Shown here: one piece after another, positions 46,006-59,700 of the stretch
Layout: each line of letters starts with the position of its first letter
Numbering within the stretch: the first letter of the stretch is position 1
Source: Tigriopus japonicus
Lineage: Eukaryota; Arthropoda; Copepoda; Harpacticoida; Harpacticidae
Length of the DNA stretch: 64,000 bases
Reading direction: 5' to 3'
Assembly: GCA_010645155.1 (NCBI GenBank)
Contig: CM021320.1
Span: 667,680-731,679, forward strand
The notes under the pieces: generated by a model
The model's database searches: none
What the model was told of the DNA's origin: nothing
Seen by the model: only the letters and a program-made list of their open reading frames with translations
Program-made: the position numbers and the translations under genes

Positions 46006-46374
46006 AGAATTTAAACAGTCTTTGTTGAAATTTGCCTATAAAACTATCGTAGAAAACAACTTCAATGAAATTTAGACCACTAGCGTGGTGACAAACGAAA
46101 AGTGAATTTGTTTAAATTGGTAAATGAGGTACTAACGTTGAAATTCATTTTTGCCATCAGGAATTTCAGCAAGTTTGCTTTCCTCAAAGCCTATCAAAGT
46201 TTCTTATGGTGCCATTTTGGTCTGGGATTAAGAGTTCAGATACACATATTCACTAGTTATGTGTTAGAGTTGGGAGTTGAAAGGCGGGTTGCTATAAAAT
46301 TTTTGACCAAAGACCTAAACAAGGACCAATATGGCAACACTCGAACTAAATCAAGTTCGAGTTCCATTATGAAA

Positions 46375-46516
46375 ATGGATTTCGAGTTGGCAGTGATGCC
46401 ATATTTTACTTACGGATTCGTAAATCTTGCCCTTTGAGAAGTTTAGCACTGGTAAACTTTTTGACCCTTGAGGACCAAAATGGCAAAATATGGCAAAATA
46501 CGAACTCGAAATCCAT
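46375..46516. repeat. Imperfect inverted repeat
   Basis: ATGGATTTCGAGTT followed by GCCATATTTT at 46375-46407 is mirrored by ATGGCAAAATA..AACTCGAAATCCAT at 46479-46516. It is possibly an old MITE. The long frame across it is not a gene. Confidence 0.45.
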
Positions 46517-47708
46517 CAGTAATATTCACCATGGAATATTGTGCTAGTCTCTGATCAGTACTCATGCAGTTGTCTTTAATTTGGTAAACAAGGCAAATGG
46601 TCAGTAAAAAGGTTACAAATGCATGACTCAAGTCGCTTTATTTCTTTGAAAATGGACTTTTATGTAAATTTACATTTCTTGACATATAATTGGTCCAACT
46701 TGCAATGGCCATTGTTGACACCAGCAATACTCAAGAAACACTGCTCGTTTAACTTCACTTATTATATCTCAAATCATTAGTTCCGCGTCTATTTTAAGCC
46801 TCAATATGATAAAGGCAGAACATTCAGACCAAAAGAAGAAGACGTGGAACAAGAAACAACCGACTCTGTCAAGTTTAGAGCACCTATGTACATCGCAATA
46901 TTTTTTTTTGTTAGTCACTTTAGGTTTTTTAAATCAATTTAATTGCTCTGCAACATTATTAGAAGGGAATGAGTCATGAGTGGCTTACAGTAGATATTTA
47001 AAATCATTTTTAAACGTTTAAGTTTGAACACTTTGACCATTTAGGTGTGTGATAGTTTTTGACACTTAGCACTTAACAATTCAATTCAATCTGCTTACAA
47101 TATTATACAATTCCTTGCAACATTGTTTTGGAAACGTTAGCGTTTTAACAAAAAGATATCTTAAATTGTTCCGCTCCTTTTTTCACTTTTTTTAAACCGA
47201 TGTGGACAGATGTTTGAAGAAAATTGTTTGACATTTTATCTCTGCATCAACAAATTATCCTTCAAATTAACAAAGTTTTCAAGTTCTCGCATGAGTAACT
47301 CCGGGCCGGGTAGTTACGTGAGGGAAATGTTATGTAGGTAAAATAAGTTTGAAAACGAAAATTTTGCAACGTTTTTACAAGTTTTGTGAGACGACCGATC
47401 ATTGAATTTCAATCATTTGATATTTTTATGTAAAGGCTTTGTGTTTGATGCTCTCCGTTCCTCATTCACGATAGTAGCGCTCTTTTGGCTTTGTTCTTTT
47501 TAACGGCAATTGACCGAGGGGATCACGCTTCACGTTCCTTGGAACCACCGCGTTTTCACTCTCTCGATTTGGAACTTGGAACCAAGTGTTCCACACTTGC
47601 ATTGCCAGATACATATCAGACTTTGGGCCCTGAAGGTCCTTTCTTTGCCATCTTCGATAGCCTGTCATCATCGACGAGAGGAAACTTCATTTGCACTAGA
47701 TCAAAAAA
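46517..47708. other. Upstream flank of zinc-finger gene 2
   Basis: No coding frame supported. The in-frame stop before the gene 2 start is TAG at 47697-47699. Confidence 0.4.
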
Positions 47709-50700
47709 ATGGATCATCAAGTGGGATCACTGAAAAACCTCTTCCGTCCCAAAGAAATGAATCAAGAAAGGGTGAAGTCCAAAAACCTAGAAAAGACTGG
47801 ACCGGCTAAAGTGCAAAAAATGGGCTCCAAAGTTATACTAGCTTCTCATAACGTGAGAAACACGGACGCTGAATCGTCCCAGGGCAAATTGGGACAAGTC
47901 TTCAGCAACATGTTGGTGTCCCTCAAGAACGTGATAGTAGGAAATATTTTACCTGAAAGCATATCTCATCCTCGGTTCTCCTCAGGTAAGCAAAATGGTA
48001 TCATTAGCGTGGTTTATGTTAAGAAGTGGAGAGGTAATCGAGCAAAAGTAATGTCGTTACTACATCAGTGAGGATCATGACCTTCTCAGTCCTTATTATT
48101 GAGACATGCTAGGATACTAAGCATCTCTCACCAACCCAAAGTTTTGGCCTCTTTCTCTTACGGAACAATTCCAAGGCACGGTGCCCACCTTTCTGAATTA
48201 CCTCATCGATGCCATGATGCCATCCGTGACCAAGGGCTCCAATAGGGAAATGTTGAAAACAACAACATTCAATAATACTTTGGAAATTTGAAAGTGTACA
48301 TTAGAAAAATCCATCGAAAATTGCTATATTTATGATAGCTTTAACTGAGTCCGCCGACCCTGTATTATTAGCTAGTATTCCGTGTTCCAAATTGTCCTCA
48401 GTAGTACGCACCAAAACACTTATTAGCCGAGGAACGAATTTACATGAGATAGAGACTATTGGAACGGTTGGAGGGTTAGCTTGATAAGTAGCTTACTACC
48501 GGGTTCCGAGTGTAATGAGAGGCAACCGATGAGAAAAGGGCATTATCTGCGTCACTTGAGGCCACTGGACACTCGGCCTTTTCGACTAAACAAAGCTTAG
48601 GAATTAATCAAGCCAATCTTGAGCCTCGAGGGGCATCTACAAGATCAAAGAGGGGCTTATTTCGGATTGCCTAAAGGCCATGAAAGGACTGATCAGTGAT
48701 CAGCTTAAAGGATATCTTACTTGCACCGATATCTGATCCATTGATCGATCACTCGAGCTTTGGAATTCTGGACGAGCCTTAGTTAGCTCGGTCAACATTT
48801 ACAGAGTTGGTCCCACACAGTATGTAAAAAGCTTTTTTAGAAGAGACAAATACTACGTAGGATCAAATAGCTTGGGTTTTGATGTGGTCAAAGAAAAGTA
48901 CTATCTATTCCTAAGCAAATGGAAAACAGCTGTCAGCTAAGAAAATTGAGTGAAGTGTAGAAACAAGGACCTCATCAATACATGGATGGGATTATCCATT
49001 TTGAGAAAGAAACTTGTCCTTTTGACTTTGAACCAAAACGAAATACCTTCAAAATTTATTCGGACAAAGGATGTATATGATATTGGATGGCTAGCTAAAT
49101 TGCTAATTAAATAATAAATAATTAAATCAACTATTTGAATTCGAAAAAAGTGCCCTTCAAAATATTAACATTTTAGATATCAGAATTTCAAGAATACTTA
49201 TTGCCAAAAAGGACAATTTTCAAAATTGATTAGCCCTGTTGTATTTGATCAAAACAAAAGTTGGAAAAATTGAAATGCAGGTTAAATTTTTACATCCATG
49301 TATTTAGACGTCATCGAGCAACCATCTCAAGGAGAGTGGAAACTTGAACAATTCCAGTTTCCAAACCCTTAAACTAACAACAGAGACTAAAGTTTGCGAC
49401 TCGATGTCTTTGGGCTACGAACCTAGGGGATAATGAACCAGAAGGCAAATAAACAATTCCATTCGTTGGTAGGTGCCGAAAACCAGATGCTTGTTCGCTT
49501 TTGGCTGATCATTCCTCTCAATTAGACATTTCCAGGAAGGGAAAAACTCCCCAGTCAAGCATTTCAAGACCCGAATTGGTCTTCTGGTTACATTGGGTTA
49601 ATATCTAGTAAAGGAGTTGAATTAAGAATTGGCTGGCTTGAGATCTTAGTCATTCCAAATCAGGACATGTATTATTTATTACGTTCTATCACTCTATAAG
49701 CAAGTCAGCCACATCCTCTCATCTCGAGTACTGGAGCAAAAGTTTTTTATTAATGTTGTATATCCAGAGGCCATCTTTCCACAATATTAGTGGGCGGGAA
49801 CACATGTTCCATACGTATCATGGGACGATGGCAAGTGTCAGAACATCTGCAAAGTTATCTTTCCAATCTCAAGAGATGATATGGACTTCGTAGCAAATCC
49901 TGTCCCTCACGTAAGGGTTTTGGGTCATTGACGCTCATCGCTTTGGTCGAGATTATTTCTCATCGTTCCAAGCTTTAGCTCGAGATCCCAGAACAAAATG
50001 TGTTGAGACGTGGACAATGGCAAAGACCACTCTCATCTTGGAACGAACACTTCTCGAAATTCGTCTTAAAGAAGGCTTTTTATTCATGGGTCTGAGAAGG
50101 ATGTGTGAGTACTTAGTTAGGAAAAGGATATCGTCAACGGTCTAATGAGCCTCATTAGTCTAATCTGGGTAAGATTTTTTGGTTCCAAGAGAGCCAGGAT
50201 TCTTTTTCTCCCAGTGCCCAGAAAGAGGTATGCAGAGAGAAAAGGAAACCTGAGCTAAAGAAGGAAAGACATACAACACTACTTTGAGAACACGAGGCCA
50301 TTAATTTCCCTCAAAACGGCCAACCATCGACAAGGGAATGGAAACGCCAAATTTTGCTGCCAGGCATGGATGTGAAGAAGAGTGTTGCACAAGTTCTCTT
50401 GCCATCCTGCCAAGCACATTCTCGTATTGGAGAGGAGTAGCAACTGTTTTTAGGATAGACCACCGATGTTCCACGTGCTCCCATGTTCCACCAATGCACA
50501 CGCACATGGTATGTACAACGCAATTGACAAAGCCAAAACACGAGAAACAGACATCTTGAGAGGCTGCAAGCCTCTGGGTCGTTATCTGTGGTATTTACTT
50601 GTTTTTCTTGCTACCCTAATCCAGGGGTCCAATTTTGCTTGGATCAAATGGCAACGGAACTTGTTATGGGTTTCCAAATTTAGTCTTGCCTCAAGGGAAA

Positions 50701-53700
50701 ACAAACATCCTTGGTCATTTTGAGTTGTTGTGTATGTTCAATTGGACCTACATGGGCGTATTAATGGACCCACGTGCCACTGGAAACGCTATCCTACACA
50801 GATAATGAGCCATTTGCCCATTTGGAACATGGAACACCACTCACATGAACATGAAAAAACCCTCAAGGATTCCATTTGGCCGTAACATCTTGGTGTATAA
50901 TCTCCTTGAGCGTCGATGGATCATTACAAATTGGAATATCTTAGGAATAGCTTTTCAATCGGGGGCACACAACAACAGGTTCTGTGTCAGTTGCTAATCC
51001 CGATTGATCACAAAAACTTCAAAGCTGCAGAATCTCATTGGATTTCGATCTCTTCTCATGTTAGTATTCCCTTTGGAAAAACGAGAAAGAGATTTGGAAT
51101 TTTTCCAACAAACAAGGCTTCTGCAGGAAGTGTTCGTTACGTGTCAACCGACTGAAGTTTCTCTTGCGCTATTTGTGCTAAAACAAACTTACTAGCACTA
51201 AAAAAGCAATTTCGGGAAAGTTGGAGAATTTGGTCCAAAAAAATTAGTTCAAGATGCACTGAATTTCCTAAAGAGTAAGTCAAGAGGAATGACAATCATT
51301 ATTCAAAATCATTTGCGTTCTTTTACAATGGGACGTGCACAAAGGTTGCTCAAGTGAGTGTTTTAAATCATAACGCTAGCGGTAAAACATGGCCATTGGC
51401 TGTGCCGAGTTGCTCGGCCCATTTTGTTAAATTAAAGTCATTTCAATTTATTGTGTATTCAATGAGTCTAGATCCTGAAAATGATTGCTATTTCAAATTT
51501 ATTTACGTCTACCTACACCTGGTTGATAATATGCTCGTTTTTAGGTAGAAATTGAGAAACATAAAATCATACATTCCTAGAAGGAAGAAGAAAAACCTAT
51601 TTCATTTCTCTCTACAGTATGGGAATCTTTTAAACTATTGATATGATTCTAGGAATTAACATAACACATATGCATCTTCACACCATTTTTGGGATCACTG
51701 TATTCTTCCCAACAAAAGCCAACTCTTTATCGCTAGCCTCCCTCTTCAGGAAATTCAGTGCTTCTTAACTACACCAATATCCAATATTTCTTAAATTCAG
51801 CCATTACATAAGCAAGGGATATTCAAGGATATATTGTTAAGTATCATCTTTAGTCAGCCGTTTTTGGTCCAGACTTCAATTTCATTTTAGATCAGGAGCA
51901 GTTGATCCATCACTACAAAGAAGTAAATAATCTTCTTGTTTTGTCTTCTTCAAGACTGATTGAACTTGAAGGTTCCAAGAATTCTTTTTTTCATGCTCTC
52001 ATTCATCTTATCTCAACTTATTTGATATTTCATTCAGCCTCAAGCATTATATCCAAAATGAAGTTTCTTGTTATACGTCATTCTAATTCTGTAAGCACTT
52101 GTTAACCAATATCAAAACCCAAAAGGTTGCAGAGCTCAAAGACTAAATGATTAAGACGATGAATCGATAACACGAGCTGATTCTTTCCCATGCTCCTACA
52201 TATTACAAAAGGGAAAGGGTTCAATCCATTAACGATAAATGCCGCAACGTCAATTTGCTAGGAAGATAAAGCAAAGATCGGTAAACTAAACGCAACCATT
52301 ACAATGATTATTATGGCTGCCAAAGAAACCTTTTCCCACCTCCGAAATGTGTTGAAGAAAATCAGGAAAACAACCTCTTGGTCTTCAGTAGAATGAGCTT
52401 CCCGAAGAGAGCCTCATCTTTAAGCATGAAAAAGATTATCGAAGCCGTGAATACCTTAAACTTGGAGTTTCTCAAAGGCCAGATACTCGTGCACGTGTGT
52501 TTTGATTGGCTTTTGATCCCGTTATTTGCACTTTATCACTTCTGCTCATTCATCCAAACTCGCAAAGAATCTTTATAAAACGTTCTTGCCGAAACATTGC
52601 CCTTAGTTTGGTAAGATAGGATGGGAAATAGAATAGACATCGTCCAACATTCTGTTCTCCTTGTTCAAATATAGCTTAGCCTGAGTTCAGCCTTGAAAGG
52701 CCGATTGATCGGAGCTTACTCATTGTTCGGGAGCTCGGTATTTTCGATGAATATTCTGATTGACCATCCAAGCACTTTAAAGAAGAAAAGTAATCCCCCC
52801 TCCCCCTAAAACCAGGTTTTTCATAATTTATGTTTCGGATTTAAAGGTTCTTTTTTGCTCCATAAAAAAGTTAAAATAACAAAGTTAGCAACTACTTTTC
52901 TTGCTTGAGTAAAAATACTGACTCCATTTGCTCAATAGAAAGTAACATCGTCTAAAAACTTTGGTCACAAGGTCGGTTGTTGAAGTAGTTTGGAAGTGAA
53001 ATCGAAGCATCTTTAGAAACATGAAAGAAGTATATGAAACGGAGTAAAATTAACCATACTCGATTACATTTCGCTACATAAGGTGTGATTGAAAAACGCA
53101 GCTTATGTAGTGAACTTGATCGAGCACAGTTATTTCTACTCCGTCTTATATGCTTCTTTCGTATTTCTAGATATGCTTCAACGTCGGTTGTTGAGGTAGT
53201 TTGGGAGAGCAGTAGAAACATATCTGAAACATGAAAGAAGCATATGAGATGGAGTAGAAATAACCATGCTCGATCAGATTTTTGCTACATAAGTTGTGAT
53301 TGAAAAACGTAGCTTATGTAGCGAAACTTGATCGAGCATGATTATTTCTACTCCGTCTCATGTGCCTGTTTTGTGTTTCTAGGTATGTTTCTATTATACT
53401 TCCAAACTACCTCAACAACTGACCTTCTATTACACTTCCAAACTACATCAACAACTGACCTAGTGTTGTACATGTACTTCATTTCTCTAATTTGTTTTTG
53501 GGTATGCTTTGTTTCGGGATGATTGTGCTTTTGTAAATCATCACAAGAAAGTACAGTTCTTAGTCATTTTGAGTCACGTTGGCTGTTGATTGTACTGATT
53601 ATGATAGCGTTAATGAAAATTTGGCGAAGTTTTTGAACCTTTGAACCAAAAAACTGTTTTGTATTGTTTTAAAAACCCTCAGAATCGGCTTTTTGGGTTG

Positions 53701-56700
53701 GCATCACAAAAAAACCTTTGAAAAATACTCGCATGTCGAAAAATATATCCTGTTCATTTGTCTAATATGGCCAGCTTGGTCTTCTTTTCAATGCTGGGGT
53801 CTTGCTATAGAAACGTGATCCCCCGATTGACCTCGAAGGTCTATTTGAAGCTTTTCTGAATCAGCTCACTGGAATTACGGATGAGTAAGTTGGATTAGGT
53901 TATCAAAGACAAGACCTTGGTCACTCGCGTAAGCATCTTCTTTTCTATAAATCCAGGCAAAGAACAAGCTATCCCTAAGGTATGGGATTTTAACTGATCA
54001 ACGGAATGAGATTTCTTCTATTTGTAATGTTCAATATGGTCCCTGCTGTGGACTTTGTCTTCGAGAAGATCCTAACAGATTAAAACAAAAAGCACCGAAA
54101 AATAACTTCAAACTAATATTCTTCAGATTTTCCACCTCGCTCTAGCCAGCGTTGTTGAATGTAGGTGAATTATTGAGGATATTGGAGAGTGAAATGTTGG
54201 TTTTTAATATCACACTCGTTCTTGGAGTATAGTTCATAGATTAAGTGTTTGGAAATAAAAACTTAATTCAAAATTACATTGGGAGATTTACAATGACTAT
54301 CGTGAAATTGAACGATGTGTTGGCTGGCTTTGCTGGTTGGGCTCAGACTCTATAACAAACAATAAAAAAAATCACATATTTTAAGGTTGGAGGTGAATAA
54401 TAATGGGCGTTTTGAGAAACACTTTATAGTTTGAGGAAAGTGTCAGTACATTAGCTGCTTTTTTCAATTGCAAAAACGCAGCTTATGCACTGAGCTTAGG
54501 CACACTAGCATGTGTGTGTTATTTCTTTTATCAAAATTTCTTCATCTATTTAATTGTGTTATTACTAAGCTTCAGCAATTCTTCTACTCTATTCCAAAGG
54601 CGCTCAACAACTATCCCATAGCATGAAACAGTAGAAAAAACTAGAAATACTAAAAGGCAGAGATTGGCATTCAAATCTATGATTGATGACCCGGCACGGA
54701 CTGCCTGTGATGTCATTTATCATGCGGGAAGCCGAAGTTTATGATTAAAGGAACCTTTTCTTCTAAGAAACGCATCTAAACTATTTTGCTCATTTGATAG
54801 GGCAGTTTGGTTATTGAAAATCCTCAAGTCTGCTGGAAATGTGTCTAAGGTATTAACCCTATATGCAAAAAGTGAATTTCAATTAGTGTGGAGTTTAAAC
54901 AGGGGCTGATTAATTCATATAATTGGGTGATTGACAACAAAATCTCAGTGATGTGAAATCTCGGCTTGCGCAAGTTTTTTCACGGGAGGTTGCAAGGTTG
55001 GGTTACGTATTAGAGAATGGGTGCTTTGCTCTTGTATATGAGCAAACACGAATTTGAGCTTAATTTGCAACCCTGCTCAGAAGTCACAAAAGTCAGGGAT
55101 GCCTTGCCTTATGGCGCTTTTTAAAGAAAAAACCTGTTTATGAAGGCTGGTAGAAAGACAGTGGGGAATATGATTTCACTTAAGTAAATTGGCAACCCCA
55201 GCACCAAGTCAGATCACTACAAAATCAACAAAGAAGTACTCTGGTTTGTTATTGAACTTCATTAGAATTAACTGAATGTTCGACTGAATGCTCTTGACCA
55301 ATCACCAGTGTGAATCATGGGCACCGTGTGTTAGCCTACGAAGGCCAATATCTATCTCAGGATATCTAGTGCAAACCACACTGTGCTTGTATTCATCAGA
55401 CTACGTACTTGAACTTTTAGCTCAATGGAATGACGGAGTGAGAAGTTATGTCTTCTCAAACTTATGTACTCAAGAGAGCATAGAATGAATGAACTCGCCC
55501 TTTTGTGGTAAAACGATAACCAGAAAAGGGTTAGTTCATTCATTCTTGGTAGGATTTGCACTGAACTTTGAGAGAGCATAACTTTTGACTCCAACGTTCG
55601 ATTAAGCTGAAAATTGGACTACAAATTTATGTCAAGGTCTCATTTTTAATAGAACGTGATTGCTTTATTCCAACAAGAGATCATGGTTCTTTTCGTTTGC
55701 CTCCCAGTCCAGTGAAATTCAGTGGTTCTTGGCTCTGTGCTTAAGCTGCGTTTTTGCGATTGAAAAACGAAGCGTATTATGTCCTGAAACTTTTTTCGGA
55801 CAAGGTTGCTTAAACAATGTTTCTACAATCCTTCCAAATGTGTTAAACAACTGACCTACCAATACCTCCCTCTTGTACGTCGTTCATTCTTAAGCCAACT
55901 AAGTCGTAATATGAGTGACCTTAGGATTATTTCTAATACAATGAAGAATCCAGGAACCGTTCGAGCTACACATATGTAATACAATTCATTATTACTTTGA
56001 CCACTTTCCGAGGTCACGTACCCAGTCCCAGTGGCTCACCGAAAAAGCACCAAAAACCACAAATTGGCGAGCAACTAGGGCTTTCTTAATCCCATTTCAC
56101 ATGGTTCAAAGGCATGCCAAAAGTCTTGTTGTCTTCCGAAAATCAACAAGAAAGGTTCAAAAAGGTTCAGGCCAACCGTTCAAAAACAAGGAAGAAAGTC
56201 TTTGTTCACTAAAAGTTATTTCGCATGAGAATATTTGAGTACAGAAAGGATTCATGGCTGTGATGGAACATGGTTGCGCTTGCTTCGGTGGGAACAAAAA
56301 AAAACACCCCCCTAAAAATAAGCTTTAGATGAGTTGAAAGAAAGAAAATAGTTACGTGTTTTCTCACAGGAAAACCCAAAGGCCACCAAAATATTTTGAC
56401 CTTGTCGGACTTTTGAAAGAATTCTGGATGTTCCTACTTTGAGTGTCTGTCTCCTCGTCAACTTCATTCTTCATCATCGCCAACTTCGCAATTTCTTGAG
56501 ATTACGGGCCTGATCCTTCGGTTCTAAAATACGCTCAAGTGTAATCGAATGTGAATGGAGTTCCCTAGGGTTCCAAAAAAGGCGAAGATTCCACTTCTCC
56601 CATTTTTTCCCTCCTCAAACATTGTATACGCCCGAGGTCGTGCTCCAAAAGTTATTGGAAGTGAGGACGAGATGGAAAAATTGTTGAACGAATCCAAATC

Positions 56701-59700
56701 CCACTTGTCGGAGTGCAATATGCTAATGGCCAAGTTCCATGTCGACTAAGGCTGATATATCCTCAGGGCCACTTGGTCTTTCACGATTGGCGGCCTTCAG
56801 GTGCAAAGACAAAGGGATTTTCACCAATTCCAACAACGACAAAACGAAAACTTAGGGAGAAGGTCATGGACCACTTGTTCCTTGGGTGGAATTTGGGATT
56901 TAGAAAGCTATTCCTTATCCAATGTGATTGAGCGTTAAACCCTTTCAAATAACACCCTCGGTACAGAGAACAATCCCTTCAATCAATTGGAAGTGGGCCA
57001 AAGTCGAAAGGCCTTCAACACCTTCTCACGTTCCACATGACGGCGTATTGAGTGGAACGCCCCCTAAAAAGACCTTCATATCCTACTCACTACTCATGTG
57101 CAATTTCTAGCAAACTCTTTTCGATTGGAAAACTTGGATATTTTGGGAGAAGAGAAGAGAAAGGCTAAAATATGACAGCTCTACTCGCTTGGGACTCGGG
57201 ATAGGACGAAAAGTTTTGGATGGGAAGCTGCAACTTACTATAACAACCTATTCAAGCAAGAGTATTAGATTTCTGAGCACACCTCACCAAATATTTCTCA
57301 AGAGCCTGTGGTCCATGAACCACCACGAGCTGTTCCCAAAGACTTGTTGAAGTTCCTTCTCTGTCGGCTTCCAGAGTGAGGAGCACGAATGGCTTATTAT
57401 GAACTAAGAAGTCCATAAGTACCCGCACGTTCAACTAAAATTTGTGGGGTGTAAACATTTGCTCTGATGCCGAATCTGTCCTCTTCAAATTGTTCCCGAA
57501 CACGGTGAACCTAGAGTCTTGGATCCGGGAACATAGACCTTCATCGTTGAACTAACAAAAGGGAGCAAACAAAAACTTTAAGTAGACGAAACTTCATTTA
57601 AATGCAAAACCCAGTGTGTCTGACGCTGTTTATGATTCCCCGAGCTCTCTAGTTTCGCTCGGATTTGTTGCAACAAAAAGGTTCCCCAAGGAACCATAAA
57701 TTAGAATTGGGAACAAGCTAGCAATGCGATTATTTTGATGCAGTCTCTAAGGAGCTCCTATTGAAGTGCCGGTGTTTATCAATGTAAAAGGACTTGCAAG
57801 TCGTCAGAAAAAGGATCCAAAAACACTGAATTTACATCTCAACTTGTCGTGCTGGGCCCAAAGGTGTCCAAACTCGTACTTGTCACTTTGCTTTGTCGTT
57901 GGTCCCATTTTCTCGATCCCAAAAATTCTTTTGACAATCATCGACGAGCACTCAGCCATGTGTTGTGTTGCCCGTCACATTGTAATCTACTGTTGTTATG
58001 ATTATGACTCAGGGGATATTTCTGTCCCGAGGGAGGCAAATAGGGCCAACAGATCCTTTGTGTCGACGTGTTCCAAGCCTAATGTGATAATGACAAAGTC
58101 AAATGACCTTCTTCTTCTTCTTTCCAGGATCCATTCAAGCTTCCAAACATGGATACGGCAAACTTCTGACGGACATCGACTCGCCATTTCTTTCCCGACG
58201 TCAAATGGAGCTCACGGAACGAGTTCCACCCATTCATGCCAAAACGGACTCCTCAACCACTTCCTTCTCCGAACTCTCAACGAGTACCAAAGCCAAGTGT
58301 TCCAACCCCCCAAAGTCAACTTCACTTCAAGGGATTTCCGCCACTTCCATGGTGTTAGAAGCTCAAATCCCCAGAAGTAGTTCAATGGCTCCAATTCTAG
58401 AAACCAATAACAACTCCACACAATGTTCGTGGTCGCCCATTCCATACCATTTCGATCCAAATGGGTACGATTGCTACCCACATGACCTTGTGGACAATGA
58501 TGACTTTTCAGGATCGGATGATTCGGAGGACGAATCCAGTTGGGGTGAGTTAGGGTTTTAAGAGCGATGAAAAGATAAAAACAAGGAAGCTATTGACAAT
58601 ATTATTTTAAATTGCCCTGAATGGCAGATTGTATTTGAGTTGGCGTTACCAGAGAGACAACTGAGCAACCTTGGAGATGGGTAAGCCCCAGGGGGATTCT
58701 TTAGAGACGAATGGAGGCCCTATTGATTCACACAGCTCTCAATGAAAGACTTGGAACCAGAAAAGACTTTTCGCAAGACAACTTTCGTCGCCCACGATGG
58801 AAGTTATTTGGCAAGAAAGAGAAGAAAAAGAACTTTCTTTAATCTGAGTTTTCATCACGAAATGCCAATCATGGTTCATTTTTTATCTTGTCATGGTTGA
58901 AATTGGCGATTCAAAAAGAAAGCTAATTGATGACTCGATTTTTGAACTTCAAATTGTCAATCTAGATTATATATGCCGTTCGTTATCAAGATTTGCATAA
59001 TTGGGGACGGAGGGAACAAATTTCATTTCCGATGAGCTCTGTCGTTAAATGGAAAAACGAAATTGAATTTCCTCTTAATCACACTTCATTTGGACAGTTC
59101 TTTCTTGTAAAAGTATAGTTCTTGGAAGGGAATAGTGAATATGATTGGTACCTATAAGATATCTCTGTCGAGTTGCTCGGCCCATTTTGGTGACCCATGT
59201 TATTTTCATTTCATTGCCCATCCAAAGAATCAAGTTTCCTGGAAACGATCTTCATTTCACGTCTACATATTTTGGCTGGAATTTCATCAGAAGTAGGCAA
59301 ATTTCATTTTTCGGTTTTTAAATCAAAAACACTTCATCAAGCCTTTTGCTAGTGCAAAATTATGACCTAACGTTGATCAAAGAATTAAAGATACTAATTT
59401 GTTCTGGAAGTTCCAACATGAATTTTTCAAATGCTCCCAATACAATGAAATGTTGTTTTAATGTATCTAATGTCTTTTATGTTTCTTTCTAGTACTGTAT
59501 GATCTTGTGTGTCTCATTTTCTAGCTAATAAATAGAGTACATTAACAACCAAGTTCAAGCAGAGATGACTAAACGTGAAATATAGATCACTTTTTGGGCA
59601 AAGACTCTTTGGATGGACGATGAAGTAGAAATAACTCAGATTCGGTTACGGTTTCGCCCAATGGCCTTATTTTAGCAGTGGTGAAAGGATCACGGAAAAC

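Noticed and set aside
46102..46437. 111-codon frame downstream of the LINE
   Set aside because: It overlaps an inverted repeat and has no similarity to the LINE proteins or any known family.
56555..56749. 64-codon ATG frame with plausible composition
   Set aside because: It lies in a long intron and has no recognisable domain or junction; too little to call a gene.
57766..58380. 204-codon open frame
   Set aside because: It starts at GTG, crosses the splice acceptor of zinc-finger gene 2 exon 2 and runs in a different frame from the exon supported by phase and homology.
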